Shown here piece by piece: positions 19,385 to 27,520 of a stretch of DNA of 45,237 bases; position 1 is the first letter of the stretch, and the number at the start of each line of letters is the position of its first letter. The notes under the pieces were generated by a model. That model ran no database searches and was not told where the DNA came from. It worked only from the letters and a program-made list of their open reading frames with translations. Source of the stretch: Natrialbaceae archaeon Tc-Br11_E2g14 (GTDB lineage: Archaea > Halobacteriota > Halobacteria > Halobacteriales > Natrialbaceae). The stretch is from the NCBI GenBank assembly GCA_001564275.1, contig LKND01000012.1, positions 1-45,237 of the forward strand, written 5' to 3'. A program made the position numbers and the translations under genes.

Positions 19385-20290
19385 ATGGATATCGTCGTCT
19401 TCGGCGCGGGCAGTCTCGGCAGCCTGGTTGGTGGTCTGCTCGCTCGCGAGCACGACGTCACGCTCGTCGGTCGGGACCCCCACGTGTCGGCCATCGCCGG
19501 CGACGGCCTCTCCCTCGAGGGCGAATTCGACGAGACGGTCACGCCGCGGGCGACGACCGATGGCACCGGCCTCCGGGCCGACCTCGCGTTGGTCACCGTC
19601 AAGTCCTTCGACACCGAAACCGCTGCCAGCACGCTGGCGACGGGCTCCTACGAGGCCGTCTGTTCGCTCCAGAACGGGATGGGCAACGAGGAGACACTGG
19701 CCTGTCACCTCGAGTGTCCCGTCCTCGCCGGGACGGCGACTTACGGAGCGGTCCGCCGGCGACCAGGGACGGTCACCTGCACCGGAGTCGGTGACATCGT
19801 CCTCGGTGACCGCTGTGGTGGCCCCGCACCTGTCGCCGACCGCGTCGGAGCGGCGTTCGAGCAAGCGGGCCTCGAGACGACGGTCTCGACCGACATGCCG
19901 CGTCGCCTCTGGGAGAAACTGGCGGTCAACGCGGGCATCAATCCGATCGCCGCGCTCGCGGACGTGCCAAACGGCGCGGTGCTCGAGGAGCCCGCCAGAA
20001 CTCTGTCACGGACGGCTGTTCGGGAAACCGCTCGGACGGCACGCGCTCACGGCGTTCCCCTCTCGAACCGCGAGGCGCTCGAGCGCCTGGAGACGGTCGC
20101 GGCCGCCACCGCGGAGAACGTAGCCTCGATGCGCCAGGACATCCGGGCAGGGCGACGAACCGAGGTCGAGGCGATCACCGGCCACGTCCGCGACCGTGCC
20201 CGGGAGGCGGGTCTCGACGTGCCGGTGACCGCGACGCTTGCCGCGCTGCTCGAAACGTGGGAACGGGAACAGGCCGTCCTCGAGGAATAG
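19385..20290 (+). CDS. panE: 2-dehydropantoate 2-reductase (ketopantoate reductase)
   Basis: A 301-residue NAD(P)H-dependent enzyme that reduces ketopantoate to pantoate for coenzyme A synthesis. The dinucleotide-binding motif VVFGAGSLGSLVGGLLA opens the protein, the family segment SLQNGMGNEE follows, and the C-terminal helical domain carries LWEKLAVNAGINPIAAL with the expected catalytic Lys and Asn. The length is standard. The start ATG 19385 directly precedes the Rossmann fold. It ends 13 bases before the convergent NFU gene stop. Confidence 0.93.
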   Translation: MDIVVFGAGSLGSLVGGLLAREHDVTLVGRDPHVSAIAGDGLSLEGEFDETVTPRATTDGTGLRADLALVTVKSFDTETAASTLATGSYEAVCSLQNGMGNEETLACHLECPVLAGTATYGAVRRRPGTVTCTGVGDIVLGDRCGGPAPVADRVGAAFEQAGLETTVSTDMPRRLWEKLAVNAGINPIAALADVPNGAVLEEPARTLSRTAVRETARTARAHGVPLSNREALERLETVAAATAENVASMRQDIRAGRRTEVEAITGHVRDRAREAGLDVPVTATLAALLETWEREQAVLEE

Positions 20291-20303
20291 GCGTCGTTCG
20301 TGC

Positions 20304-20654
20304 TCAGAAGGGGGCCTGTGGCCCCTCGTCGTCGTCACCGTCGTCGACGGTTTCGCCGGGGAACGAGGGGCTCGTGCCGCCACCGCCGCCCATGGCTTCG
20401 CCGGTACCGGCGTGGACCTTCTCGATTTCGGGAATCTCCTTCACCATTCGGCTCTTGATCGCCTGGATCGTCATGGGGGAGATGCCACAGCCGCTGCAGG
20501 CACCACCGAGCTGGATGTGGACCTCTCCGGTCTCCCGGTCGATGTCCTGGATGGCCGCACTGCCGCCGTGCATCTGGATCTGTGGGAAGTTGCGTCGCAG
20601 GAAGTTGGCGACGCGCTCCTCGAGGTCGTCGCCCGCTTTGGTCTCGGTACTCAT
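20304..20654 (-). CDS. NifU C-terminal (NFU) domain iron-sulfur scaffold protein
   Basis: A 116-residue protein with a single NFU domain. The diagnostic CSGC (in GGACSGCGISPMTIQ) supplies the two Cys that bridge a [4Fe-4S] cluster between two monomers for transfer to apoproteins. The N-terminal helix and HGGSAAIQDID are typical. After the domain there is a Gly- and Asp-rich tail (GGGGGTSPSFPGETVDDGDDDE) common in haloarchaeal versions. ATG 20654 is chosen since the family starts at TKAGDDLEERV. A dispersed repeat (copy B) lies upstream at 20757-20840. Confidence 0.92.
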   Translation of the reverse strand: MSTETKAGDDLEERVANFLRRNFPQIQMHGGSAAIQDIDRETGEVHIQLGGACSGCGISPMTIQAIKSRMVKEIPEIEKVHAGTGEAMGGGGGTSPSFPGETVDDGDDDEGPQAPF

Positions 20655-20756
20655 ACAAAGCACTTCGGCGTCGTGGCCCCTAAAGCTTCCGTCGTCGACG
20701 GCCGTGATGATCGACGCTCGAGTCCGAGTGTCCGGGTGGTGGATAGAACGATATAG

Positions 20757-20840
20757 TACAGTAGCCACTGAACGTCATTGCACACCCTATCGCATGACTG
20801 CGTCGCGATAGGCGTGTAAATCGTTTCACTGGCTCCTATA
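20757..20840. repeat. Diverged dispersed repeat, copy B, with long inverted arms
   Basis: The left arm (20757-20793) and right arm (20805-20840) are an imperfect inverted repeat over about 35 bases around an 11-base centre (20794-20804). The inner 12 pairs are nearly perfect (CCTATCGC with GCGATAGG, then ACAC with GTGT), the outer part has AGCCA and TGGCT. It aligns with copy A at 18123-18200. It sits between the start of the NFU gene and the end of the DUF7556-like gene. Confidence 0.55.
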
Positions 20841-20874
20841 GAGGCGCTGTGCTGTAAACGTGGGATCGGACCGA

Positions 20875-21042
20875 TTATCGCCAGGATCGAAGTGTCGGTG
20901 CCTCTTCGGCGCGCATGGAGAGCCACGCGCCGTCGGCGGAGATGTCCGCGATGACGTACTCATCGCGGCGGCCGTCAGAGTCGATGGAACTACACACCGT
21001 GTCCTCGGACACGGCATTCCGGCGGGAATGGTCCGTCACCAT
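20875..21042 (-). CDS. Small DUF7556-like haloarchaeal protein
   Basis: A 55-residue acidic protein, MVTDHSRRNAVSEDTV ... DEYVIADISADGAWLSM ... TLRSWR. The VIADIxxDxAWLSM core and the final Trp-Arg match the small haloarchaeal family I know as DUF7556, unknown function. A TATA-like TTTATATCC (21064-21072 on this strand) lies 22-30 bases upstream of ATG 21042, a leaderless promoter, which supports a real gene despite its size. The gene is divergent from the four-CBS protein gene, and their promoters share about 110 bases. Confidence 0.75.
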   Translation of the reverse strand: MVTDHSRRNAVSEDTVCSSIDSDGRRDEYVIADISADGAWLSMRAEEAPTLRSWR

Positions 21043-21150
21043 GTGAGTATTTCACTCGCACGCGGATATAAACCCGTCGGAACCGATCCACGGTTGCCGA
21101 TCGCTGCGGAACACACAGGCTTTATACGATTTTCGCGCTAGTGACGCGGT

Positions 21151-22002
21151 ATGAAGGTAGCCGACGCGATGACGGGCCGCGACGACGTGGTCACCGTTTC
21201 GCTCCCAGGGACCCGCAGTGACGTCCTCGAGTACCTCCAGGAGCGGGCGTTCTCGTCCGTCCCGGTCGTACAAACGGCCGACGGAACCGCGGAGTATCGC
21301 GGACTGATCTCACGGGAGACGCTGATCGAACAGCCGGACGAGGACCAGCTGGTGATGTTGATGGAGGAGGTCCCGACGACCACCGCCGACGCGAGTGTTC
21401 GTGCGGTCGCGTCGCTGATGATCGAATCCGGGGCCCGTCGTGTCCCGGTCGTCGACGGGGAGTTCGAGGGGATCGTCACCGTCACCGACGTGGTCCACGC
21501 CATCGCCACCGGCGACGTGACGACCGACGACGTGGTTGGCGAGTACGCCACCCGAGAAATCACCACCACCCACGAGGGCGTCCCGCTCCCGGTCGCCGAA
21601 CGCCAACTGTACTACGCGGACGCCCCCTACGCCGTCGTGCTCGACGACGAGGGTCGCATGTCCGGCGTCATCACGGAGGTCGACATCCTCGAGGTGGCTC
21701 GCATCGTCGAGGGTGAAGAGGAGACGGGGAACAACTTCCCCGACCAGGACGCCGATTACTCCTGGGAGGGCATCAAGGGCGTCGGGAGCCGGACGTTGCC
21801 GACTCGAGACATCGAGATTCCGGCCACGCCCGTTCGCGAGTTCATGACCGGAGACGTCCTCACCGTCTCGACGAAGACCTCGCTGCAGGAAGCTGCCCAG
21901 ATGATGATTCAAAACGACGTCGAACAGCTCCCGATGATGACTGCGGAGGACCTGGCGGGCATCGTTCGGGACGTCGACGTACTCGCGGCCCTCCGGAACT
22001 GA
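21151..22002 (+). CDS. Four-CBS-domain protein
   Basis: A 283-residue cytosolic protein made of four CBS domains, i.e. two Bateman modules. They start at about residues 3 (ADAMTGRDDVVTV), 65 (LMEEVPTTTADASV), 128 (EYATREITTT) and 222 (VREFMTGDVLTVSTK); each ends in a G(I/L)(I/V)xxxD(I/V)-type strand such as EGIVTVTDVV or SGVITEVDIL. Such stand-alone proteins bind adenine nucleotides or AdoMet and sense energy state; no effector domain is attached here. The promoter TTTATAC (21120-21126) lies 25-31 bases before the ATG at 21151. Confidence 0.88.
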   Translation: MKVADAMTGRDDVVTVSLPGTRSDVLEYLQERAFSSVPVVQTADGTAEYRGLISRETLIEQPDEDQLVMLMEEVPTTTADASVRAVASLMIESGARRVPVVDGEFEGIVTVTDVVHAIATGDVTTDDVVGEYATREITTTHEGVPLPVAERQLYYADAPYAVVLDDEGRMSGVITEVDILEVARIVEGEEETGNNFPDQDADYSWEGIKGVGSRTLPTRDIEIPATPVREFMTGDVLTVSTKTSLQEAAQMMIQNDVEQLPMMTAEDLAGIVRDVDVLAALRN

Positions 22003-22264
22003 GACGGGCTGGCGGACCGCGGGACCGGCGATTGCCCACCGGGCCACCACTCCTCGAGCGGATCGACGACGAATCCACCGGTGGGTTGGCCCGCGTTCTC
22101 ACCGGTCGATCGCTCGCCGTTTCTCGATCGATCGGCAGCCGTCCGGGCCGTAGCCGTCGCTGGCGCGTAGCGAAGCCGAGGGTCCACCGACGTCAGACGA
22201 CTGCGACCGGTGGCTCCACGGATGGACGGGAAAGTTGATAACCGTCAGGTCGTCACGGTGGGCC

Positions 22265-22477
22265 ATGACCGAACAGACTGTCTCGGCGGTTCTCGAGCGG
22301 AGCCAGCGCCGCCGTCGACGAAAACGCTGTCCAACGTCCGGCTGCGACGGGCACGTTTCGATTCGCGGGCTCGGCGGCGAATACCGGTGGGAGTGTCTGG
22401 CGTGTGGCGCCCTGGGTATCGGCTACCGAACCCGCCGGGCGGCGCTCGAGGGTGCGTCTAGAGGTCGTGACAACTGA
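22265..22477 (+). CDS. Small zinc-ribbon protein, haloarchaeal
   Basis: A 70-residue basic protein. After an Arg-rich stretch (RSQRRRRRKR) it carries CPTSGC and CLAC, the four cysteines of a probable zinc ribbon at residues about 22-47, followed by TRRAALEGASR. Haloarchaea encode many such small zinc-finger proteins of unknown function. TATA-like GTTGATAAC (about 22233-22241) lies about 28 bases before ATG 22265, which supports this start over upstream 22235. A promoter, zinc ribbon and typical composition argue for a real gene. Confidence 0.7.
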   Translation: MTEQTVSAVLERSQRRRRRKRCPTSGCDGHVSIRGLGGEYRWECLACGALGIGYRTRRAALEGASRGRDN

Positions 22478-22580
22478 GACGGTTTAGTGTCACTTCCCGC
22501 TGCGTGTCGACCTGGGAGGGACAGACATGCGCAAGCCCGTCATTGACGTGTGACCCGGTGGTGGGTTGCAGTGGTCATTT

Positions 22581-22997
22581 ATGACACTAACCGACATTGC
22601 CACGACAGACGTCGTCACCGCACAACCGGACGACGCCGTCCCAACACTCCTCGAACAGATGGACGACCACCAGGTTGGAAGCATCATCGTCACGGACGGC
22701 TCGGAGCCTACGGGTATCGTCACCGACCGGATGATCGCCCTGGCGATGCGGGATGGCGGTTCCATCGACGACCACACCGCCGAGGACATCATGACGACCG
22801 ACCTCATCACCGTCGATGCCGACGCCGGTCACTTCGAGGCCCTCGAGCGCATGAGCAGCGAGGGAATTCGCCGACTGCCGATCATGGAAAACGGTGACCT
22901 GACGGGTATCGTGACGCTCGACGACATGGTGACCGTGACCGCCGCGGAGCTGAGCCACGCCTCTGACGTCATCGAACAGCAGACGCGGGCCCGCTGA
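22581..22997 (+). CDS. Two-CBS-domain protein
   Basis: A 138-residue protein with two CBS domains forming one Bateman module: TDIATTDVVTAQPDDAV ... TGIVTDRMIA and EDIMTTDLITVDADAGH ... TGIVTLDDM. Probable nucleotide sensor without an attached effector. ATG 22581 (MTLTDIATTD) is preferred over an in-frame ATG at 22566 because homologues begin with the first strand of the domain. It is the second CBS protein within 1.5 kb; the two are separated by the zinc-ribbon gene. Confidence 0.88.
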   Translation: MTLTDIATTDVVTAQPDDAVPTLLEQMDDHQVGSIIVTDGSEPTGIVTDRMIALAMRDGGSIDDHTAEDIMTTDLITVDADAGHFEALERMSSEGIRRLPIMENGDLTGIVTLDDMVTVTAAELSHASDVIEQQTRAR

Positions 22998-23115
22998 CCC
23001 CTCCCACCCTCGGGCGGCTCCCTCCCCGCTCATCGGCCTGACATACGCCGCCGTGAGAACCCCTCACGGAGCCTCGAAAGTGACTTTTGTCCGGCCCGGC
23101 TCCGTACGGGTGAGT

Positions 23116-23199
23116 ATGACCGAATCGCCACGCTCGTCCCGGCCGTCGGCACTGCCACGCCCGACTGCCGACCGAACGGAGCTGATCGACGATGAGTGA
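23116..23199 (+). promoter_or_regulatory. Possible leaderless mini-ORF overlapping the glyS start
   Basis: A 27-codon frame starting at ATG 23116 (MTESPRSSRPSALPRP) ends in GATGAGTGA, so its TGA (23197-23199) lies inside the first codons of glyS, whose ATG is 23192. A T-rich box (GACTTTTGT, 23082-23090) is 26-34 bases upstream of this first ATG. A leaderless message would therefore start with the mini-ORF and reach glyS by translational coupling. The peptide is not recognised. Confidence 0.3.
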
Positions 23200-24940
23200 G
23201 GAGGCCACCAGCCGGAAACTGACCGAACTCGCCAAGCGCCGGGGGTACTTCTTCCAGTCCTCGAGCGTCTACGGCGGCGTCGGTGGCTTCTACACGTTCG
23301 GTCCACAGGGTGCCTCGTTGAAGGGACACCTCGAGGACGCCTGGCGCGAGCGGTTCTCGGTCCAGGAGGGGAACATGGAGATCGACGCGCCGACGATCAT
23401 GCCCGAACCGGTCTTCGAATCCTCGGGCCACCTGGACACCTTCGACGACATGCTCGTCGACTGCCCCGAGTGTGGCGAGAGCCATCGGGCGGATCACGTC
23501 GTCGAGGACGCCACCGACCACGAGGACGCCGAGGGACTGCCGATCCCCGAGGTCGAGGCGATCATCGCCGAGTACGAACTCGTCTGCCCCTCCTGTGGGG
23601 CGGGCCTGGCGGGCCAGGCCGTCGACGACTTCAACCTCATGTTCGCGACCAACATCGGCCCCGGCGACGCCCAGCCGGGCTACATGCGCCCCGAGACGGC
23701 TCAGGGTATCTTCGTCGAGTTCCCCCGACTGAAGGCGTACGCCCGGAACACCCTTCCCTTCGGCGTCACCCAGATCGGGCGGGCCTACCGCAACGAGATC
23801 AGTCCACGCCGATCGATCATCCGCACCCGCGAGTTCACCCAGGCCGAACTCGAGCAGTTCGTCGACCCTGCGGGCGAGGGGCCCGACTGCTCGAGCGTCG
23901 CGGACGTTCCCGTTCGGCTGTACCCGATCGCCGAACAGCAAGAGGATGACGGCGAGATCGTCGAGACCACCATCGGGGCGGCCCTCGAGGACGGCGTCAT
24001 CGCCGATCCATGGATCGCCTACTACCTCGGCGTCGCGCGCGAGTGGTACGAGACAGTCGGCGTCGACATGGATCGCTTTCGCTTCCGCCAGCACCTGCCG
24101 GGCGAGCGCTCTCACTACGCGAGTGACTGCTGGGACGCCGAGAGCGAAATCGATGGCCACTGGATCGAGATCGCCGGCTTCGCCCACCGCGGGGACTACG
24201 ATCTCTCGAAGCACGCCGAGGGCTCGGGCGAGCGCTTCACCGTGTTCCGCCAGTACGACGAGCCCCAGATCGTCGAACGGGCAACCGTCGACCCCGACAT
24301 GAGCTACCTCGGCCCCGAGTTCGGCGGCGACGCCGGGGCCGTGGTCGGGGCCCTCGAGGACCTGGCGGCCACGGACCGATCCGCCTTCGACGGTGAGGTC
24401 GTCGAGATCGACCTCGAGGGTGAGACCCACGCGATTCCCGTCGAGCACACGGGCTTCAGCGTCGACGAGGAGACCATCGCCGGCGAGCACGTCACGCCAC
24501 ACGTCATCGAACCTTCCTTCGGCGTCGACCGCCTGCTCTACACCGTGCTCCACCACGCCTACCGCGAGGACGAGGTCGACGGCGAGGCGCGCACCTACCT
24601 TGCCCTCGAGCCCGAGGTCGCCCCCACGTTCGTGGGCGTCTTCCCGCTCCAGGGCGACGCCGCCCTCGAGGCGCAAGCACGCGACATCGTTGCGGGCCTG
24701 CGGGCGGCCGGTCTCGCCGTCACCTACGACGATTCGGGCAACATCGGTCGTCGCTACCGCCGCCAGGACGAGGTCGGCACCCCGTTCTGTGTCACCGTCG
24801 ACTACGAGAGCCTCGAGGACGAGGCGGTCACGGTTCGCGAGCGCGATTCGACGGCCCAGGCCCGCATTCCGATCGCCGACCTGGCCGAGACGTTGACGGC
24901 ACTGCGAGCTGGCGAGCGGTCGTTCGCCGAGCTCGAGTGA
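23192..24940 (+). CDS. glyS: Glycyl-tRNA synthetase
   Basis: A 582-residue class II aminoacyl-tRNA synthetase that charges tRNA-Gly. The opening KRRGYFFQSSSVYGGVGGFYTFGPQG is characteristic of the alpha2 GlyRS family. Zinc-like CPECGESH and CPSCGAGL lie in the insertion after motif 1. RPETAQGIFVEF, motif 2 around GRAYRNEISPRRSIIRTREFTQAE and motif 3 around EPSFGVDRLLYTVLHHA are all complete. The anticodon-binding domain forms the last 110 residues. The start is ATG 23192. Downstream hairpin at 24963-24979. Confidence 0.97.
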   Translation: MSEEATSRKLTELAKRRGYFFQSSSVYGGVGGFYTFGPQGASLKGHLEDAWRERFSVQEGNMEIDAPTIMPEPVFESSGHLDTFDDMLVDCPECGESHRADHVVEDATDHEDAEGLPIPEVEAIIAEYELVCPSCGAGLAGQAVDDFNLMFATNIGPGDAQPGYMRPETAQGIFVEFPRLKAYARNTLPFGVTQIGRAYRNEISPRRSIIRTREFTQAELEQFVDPAGEGPDCSSVADVPVRLYPIAEQQEDDGEIVETTIGAALEDGVIADPWIAYYLGVAREWYETVGVDMDRFRFRQHLPGERSHYASDCWDAESEIDGHWIEIAGFAHRGDYDLSKHAEGSGERFTVFRQYDEPQIVERATVDPDMSYLGPEFGGDAGAVVGALEDLAATDRSAFDGEVVEIDLEGETHAIPVEHTGFSVDEETIAGEHVTPHVIEPSFGVDRLLYTVLHHAYREDEVDGEARTYLALEPEVAPTFVGVFPLQGDAALEAQARDIVAGLRAAGLAVTYDDSGNIGRRYRRQDEVGTPFCVTVDYESLEDEAVTVRERDSTAQARIPIADLAETLTALRAGERSFAELE

Positions 24941-24962
24941 TCCACGGCTGCCGTTTTTGAGC

Positions 24963-24979
24963 CCACACTGCTCGTGTGG
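24963..24979 (+). terminator. Hairpin after glyS
   Basis: CCACAC (24963-24968) pairs with GTGTGG (24974-24979) across a 5-base loop, just after a CCGTTTTTGAG T-run (about 24951-24960). A T-run near a hairpin downstream of glyS suggests transcription termination. Confidence 0.4.
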
Positions 24980-25072
24980 AGGGCCGTTCACACCTCCTCG
25001 GCTCCGGGTTGACCCGAACAGGGACTGCTTACAGCGCCAAGGACTTTTGCCGTCCCCGTGGACAGCCGGTGC

Positions 25073-25300
25073 ATGACCTCCTCCCGACCCAGCACGACCG
25101 ACGATCGCCGAACCTGGGAGTACGAGACGGTCGAGCCCCCCCGAGAGGCGACCATGCAGGAGGCCACGGACCCGCAGTCGGTGCTCGAGGCGTACGGCGA
25201 GGCGGGCTGGCGACTGGCAGCCACCATCGATTACGTGGGCGGGGGCACGAAGTTCCTCGTCTTCGAACGGCCGCCGGTCGACGGTGTGGAAGATGAGTGA
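25073..25300 (+). CDS. Small DUF4177-like protein
   Basis: A 75-residue soluble protein, MTSSRPSTTDDRRTWEYETV ... The pattern WEYETVEPP ... LEAYGEAGWRLAATI ... GGGTKFLVFERP matches the small DUF4177 fold (two strands, helix with GWxL, strand), whose role is unknown. TATA-like GGACTTTTGC (about 25041-25050) stands about 25-30 bases before ATG 25073, preferred over upstream 25058. Its stop overlaps the ATG of the next gene by ATGAGTGA, so the two are co-translated. Confidence 0.8.
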   Translation: MTSSRPSTTDDRRTWEYETVEPPREATMQEATDPQSVLEAYGEAGWRLAATIDYVGGGTKFLVFERPPVDGVEDE

Positions 25301-26312
25301 GCGAGACCACGCCGACGTGCAAACGGCTGACACCATGCGCGAGCGAGCCGACGAGAGTCGACTCAAACTCTGGCTCCTGATGGGGGCCAACCGGCTGGTC
25401 GTCACGGCCGTGCTCGCGGGGGGGTTCTTCGGCGTCTTCATGCTCGGGGCGGTCCTCGAGTCACGGCTCTCGATACTGTTGGTCGAGCGGGCGGTCATCG
25501 AGGGGGTGTTCTCGGCGATGTTGACCGCCATCATCACCGCGGTGACGCTCGTGGTGACCATCGGCCAACTGGTCGTCTCCCAGGAGAACGGCCCGCTGGG
25601 CGAACAGCGCCGTCGAATGCGCGACACGATGGACTTTCGGGACGACGTGACGGTCCTCGTGGGTGAACCGGCCCCCGCCGATCCCTCGGCGTTTCTCGAT
25701 CGCTTAGTCGGGACAGTCCGCTCGCGAGCGATTGCCCTCGAGGACGCGATTGAGGGGACCAGTTCAGGGGCCCTCGAGGACGAGGTGACGGCGTTCGTCG
25801 ACAGTATCACGGGCAACGCCGACGCCGTGACCGGGCGAATCGAGGGCGCCCGATTTGGCACCTTCGACGTCGTCTCCGCCGCGATGAACTTCAATTACGG
25901 CTGGAAGATCTTCCAGGTCGAGCGGCTCCAGGACGAGCACGAGGACGTGCTTACGCCTGCCCAGCGAGACGCCCTCGAGCGGCTCCACGAGTCGCTGGTG
26001 ATGTTCGCCCCGGCCCGCGAGCACGTCAAGACCCTCTATTTCCAGTGGGAACTGATCGATCTCTCCCGGTTGATCCTCTACACGAGTGTCCCGGCCTTGC
26101 TGGTCAGCGGCATGATGCTCACGTTCGTGACGCCGGATACCCTCCCAGGGACGACACTCGGGGTGGAGAACCTGCTGTGGCTCCACGCGGGCGCGTTCAC
26201 GTTTTCGCTGATCCCGTTTTTCCTGCTGATGGCTTACGTCGTCCGAATCACGACGCTCGCGAAGCGGACGCTCGCGATCGGTCCACTCATTCTCCGGGAT
26301 TCACAGCGCTAA
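25293..26312 (+). CDS. Membrane protein of unknown function, coupled to DUF4177 gene
   Basis: A 339-residue protein with four predicted membrane spans, two at about 28-54 and 70-95 and two at about 262-285 and 297-320, separated by a long soluble loop (100-255) that contains helical charged sequence (FQVERLQDEHEDVLTPAQRDALERL). The two hairpins may flank a cytosolic sensor-like domain. No motif was recognised. It starts inside the stop of the DUF4177-like gene (ATGAGTGA), so both proteins are probably made together and may interact. Confidence 0.75.
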   Translation: MSERDHADVQTADTMRERADESRLKLWLLMGANRLVVTAVLAGGFFGVFMLGAVLESRLSILLVERAVIEGVFSAMLTAIITAVTLVVTIGQLVVSQENGPLGEQRRRMRDTMDFRDDVTVLVGEPAPADPSAFLDRLVGTVRSRAIALEDAIEGTSSGALEDEVTAFVDSITGNADAVTGRIEGARFGTFDVVSAAMNFNYGWKIFQVERLQDEHEDVLTPAQRDALERLHESLVMFAPAREHVKTLYFQWELIDLSRLILYTSVPALLVSGMMLTFVTPDTLPGTTLGVENLLWLHAGAFTFSLIPFFLLMAYVVRITTLAKRTLAIGPLILRDSQR

Positions 26313-26347
26313 CGAGACGAGTATCCACTTGCGCGTCCGGTCGCGTC

Positions 26348-26806
26348 CTAAACGGAGAGGACGGGCTGGCTCGCGTAGGAAAGGACGTACTCTGCGGCCT
26401 TCTCCAGCACCTCGGCTGGGGCGTCGCTCACCGACTCCCGGGGGATGACGATGAAGTCGGCCTCGATCGATTCGGCGGCGTCGAGCACGACGCTTCCCGG
26501 ATGGCGCGTCTTGACCGATGCCGAGTAGCCGTGGGCAACGGAAGTCGAGAAGGTGACGTCGTAGGCGTCGGCGATAGCGACCACCTCATCGAGGAACTCC
26601 TGAGTCGTGTCCGCCACGTCGCCCTCGTCGACGACGCCCGAGTCCATCCCGTGGACGACCTCCCGCCCGAGGACGAACAGCACGTGGACGGTCGCGTCGT
26701 AGCGGTCGGCGACGGCCACGGCGTACTCGACGGCACTGCTGGCCTCGTCGCTCCCGTCGACCGGTGCGAGGACGGTGTCGACACGAACGGGTTCGCTGAC
26801 GTCCAT
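26348..26806 (-). CDS. Universal stress protein (UspA) family, no ATP motif
   Basis: A 152-residue UspA-fold protein. It begins DTVLAPVDGSDEASSAVEYA, the usual first strand and loop, and ends with YVLSYASQPVLSV, the last helix and strand. The G-x2-G-x9-G-(S/T) ATP-binding motif that normally precedes this end is absent; the corresponding region is ADFIVIPRESVSDAPAE. It may thus belong to the non-ATP-binding group. It is divergent from an ATP-motif-positive UspA gene (26955), with about 150 bases between them. A TATA-like GTTTATG is about 26829-26835. Confidence 0.85.
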   Translation of the reverse strand: MDVSEPVRVDTVLAPVDGSDEASSAVEYAVAVADRYDATVHVLFVLGREVVHGMDSGVVDEGDVADTTQEFLDEVVAIADAYDVTFSTSVAHGYSASVKTRHPGSVVLDAAESIEADFIVIPRESVSDAPAEVLEKAAEYVLSYASQPVLSV

Positions 26807-26954
26807 GGGCACACGTGTGCATGGCTGAGACATAAACGCTCGCCTCTGGATCGATGGCGATTCGCTCGAGTGGATGGAGTCTGCCGCCGCCGAGACCACT
26901 CGTCGCTGGGGAGGGACCGACCGCTTTTTGCCAACACGATGCGAACGGGTCAGT

Positions 26955-27428
26955 ATGTTCGACACTATCGTCGTCGCAACCGACGGTTCCGAGAGCGTCA
27001 AGCGGGCTGTCGACGTCTCTCTCGACCTCGCCGCCCGTTTCGACGCCGACGTGCACGCCCTCTCGGTCGTCGACGCCGGCGAGGTCGACTCCTCGCCAGC
27101 ACAACTCCGTGACGAACTCCGAACGGCGCTCGAGACCCACGCCGAGGGTGCACTCTCGAGCGTGCACGAGCGCGCCGGGCCGGGCATCGAGGCGGCGATC
27201 CGCGAGGGCCGTCCCGCCGCGGAAATCTGTGCGTACGGGCGAGCGGTCGATGCGGACCTGATCGTGACCGGGACCCGCGGTCGCCACGGCGAGAACCGGC
27301 TCCTGCTGGGGAGTGTCGCCGAACGCGTCGTCCGCACCTCGCCCGTTCCCGTGCTGACGGTGCGTCAACTGCCGGCGGATGCCGAACCCGACTCGAGCGA
27401 TGGCACGGAGCAGCAGGCGCCGGCCTAG
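26955..27428 (+). CDS. Universal stress protein (UspA) family, with ATP motif
   Basis: A 157-residue UspA-fold protein starting MFDTIVVATDGSESVKRAVD. The ATP-binding motif is intact: GTRGRHGENRLLLGS fits G-x2-G-x9-G-(S/T), followed by VAERVVRTSPVPVLTV. ATG 26955 is chosen since the fold starts at once. Such proteins protect or signal during stress and often bind ATP. It is divergent from the neighbouring UspA gene, which suggests shared regulation. Confidence 0.9.
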   Translation: MFDTIVVATDGSESVKRAVDVSLDLAARFDADVHALSVVDAGEVDSSPAQLRDELRTALETHAEGALSSVHERAGPGIEAAIREGRPAAEICAYGRAVDADLIVTGTRGRHGENRLLLGSVAERVVRTSPVPVLTVRQLPADAEPDSSDGTEQQAPA

Positions 27429-27520
27429 GCGTTCGACGGCACCATCTCGAAGAGGACCAGCCGTGTCGGCACGCGAGTGGGGACCGGCGGTTTCTTGCCG
27501 ACACGGCCCAAGCGAAGGGT

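Noticed and set aside
21909..22187. 92-codon leftward frame at the end of the four-CBS gene
   Set aside because: Mostly antisense to the CBS gene, Arg/Ser/Ala-rich shadow composition.
23030..25894. A 954-codon open frame antisense to glyS and the following genes
   Set aside because: High GC and codon bias of haloarchaeal genes create long shadow frames; the sense-strand glyS is complete and conserved and the antisense protein is low-complexity.
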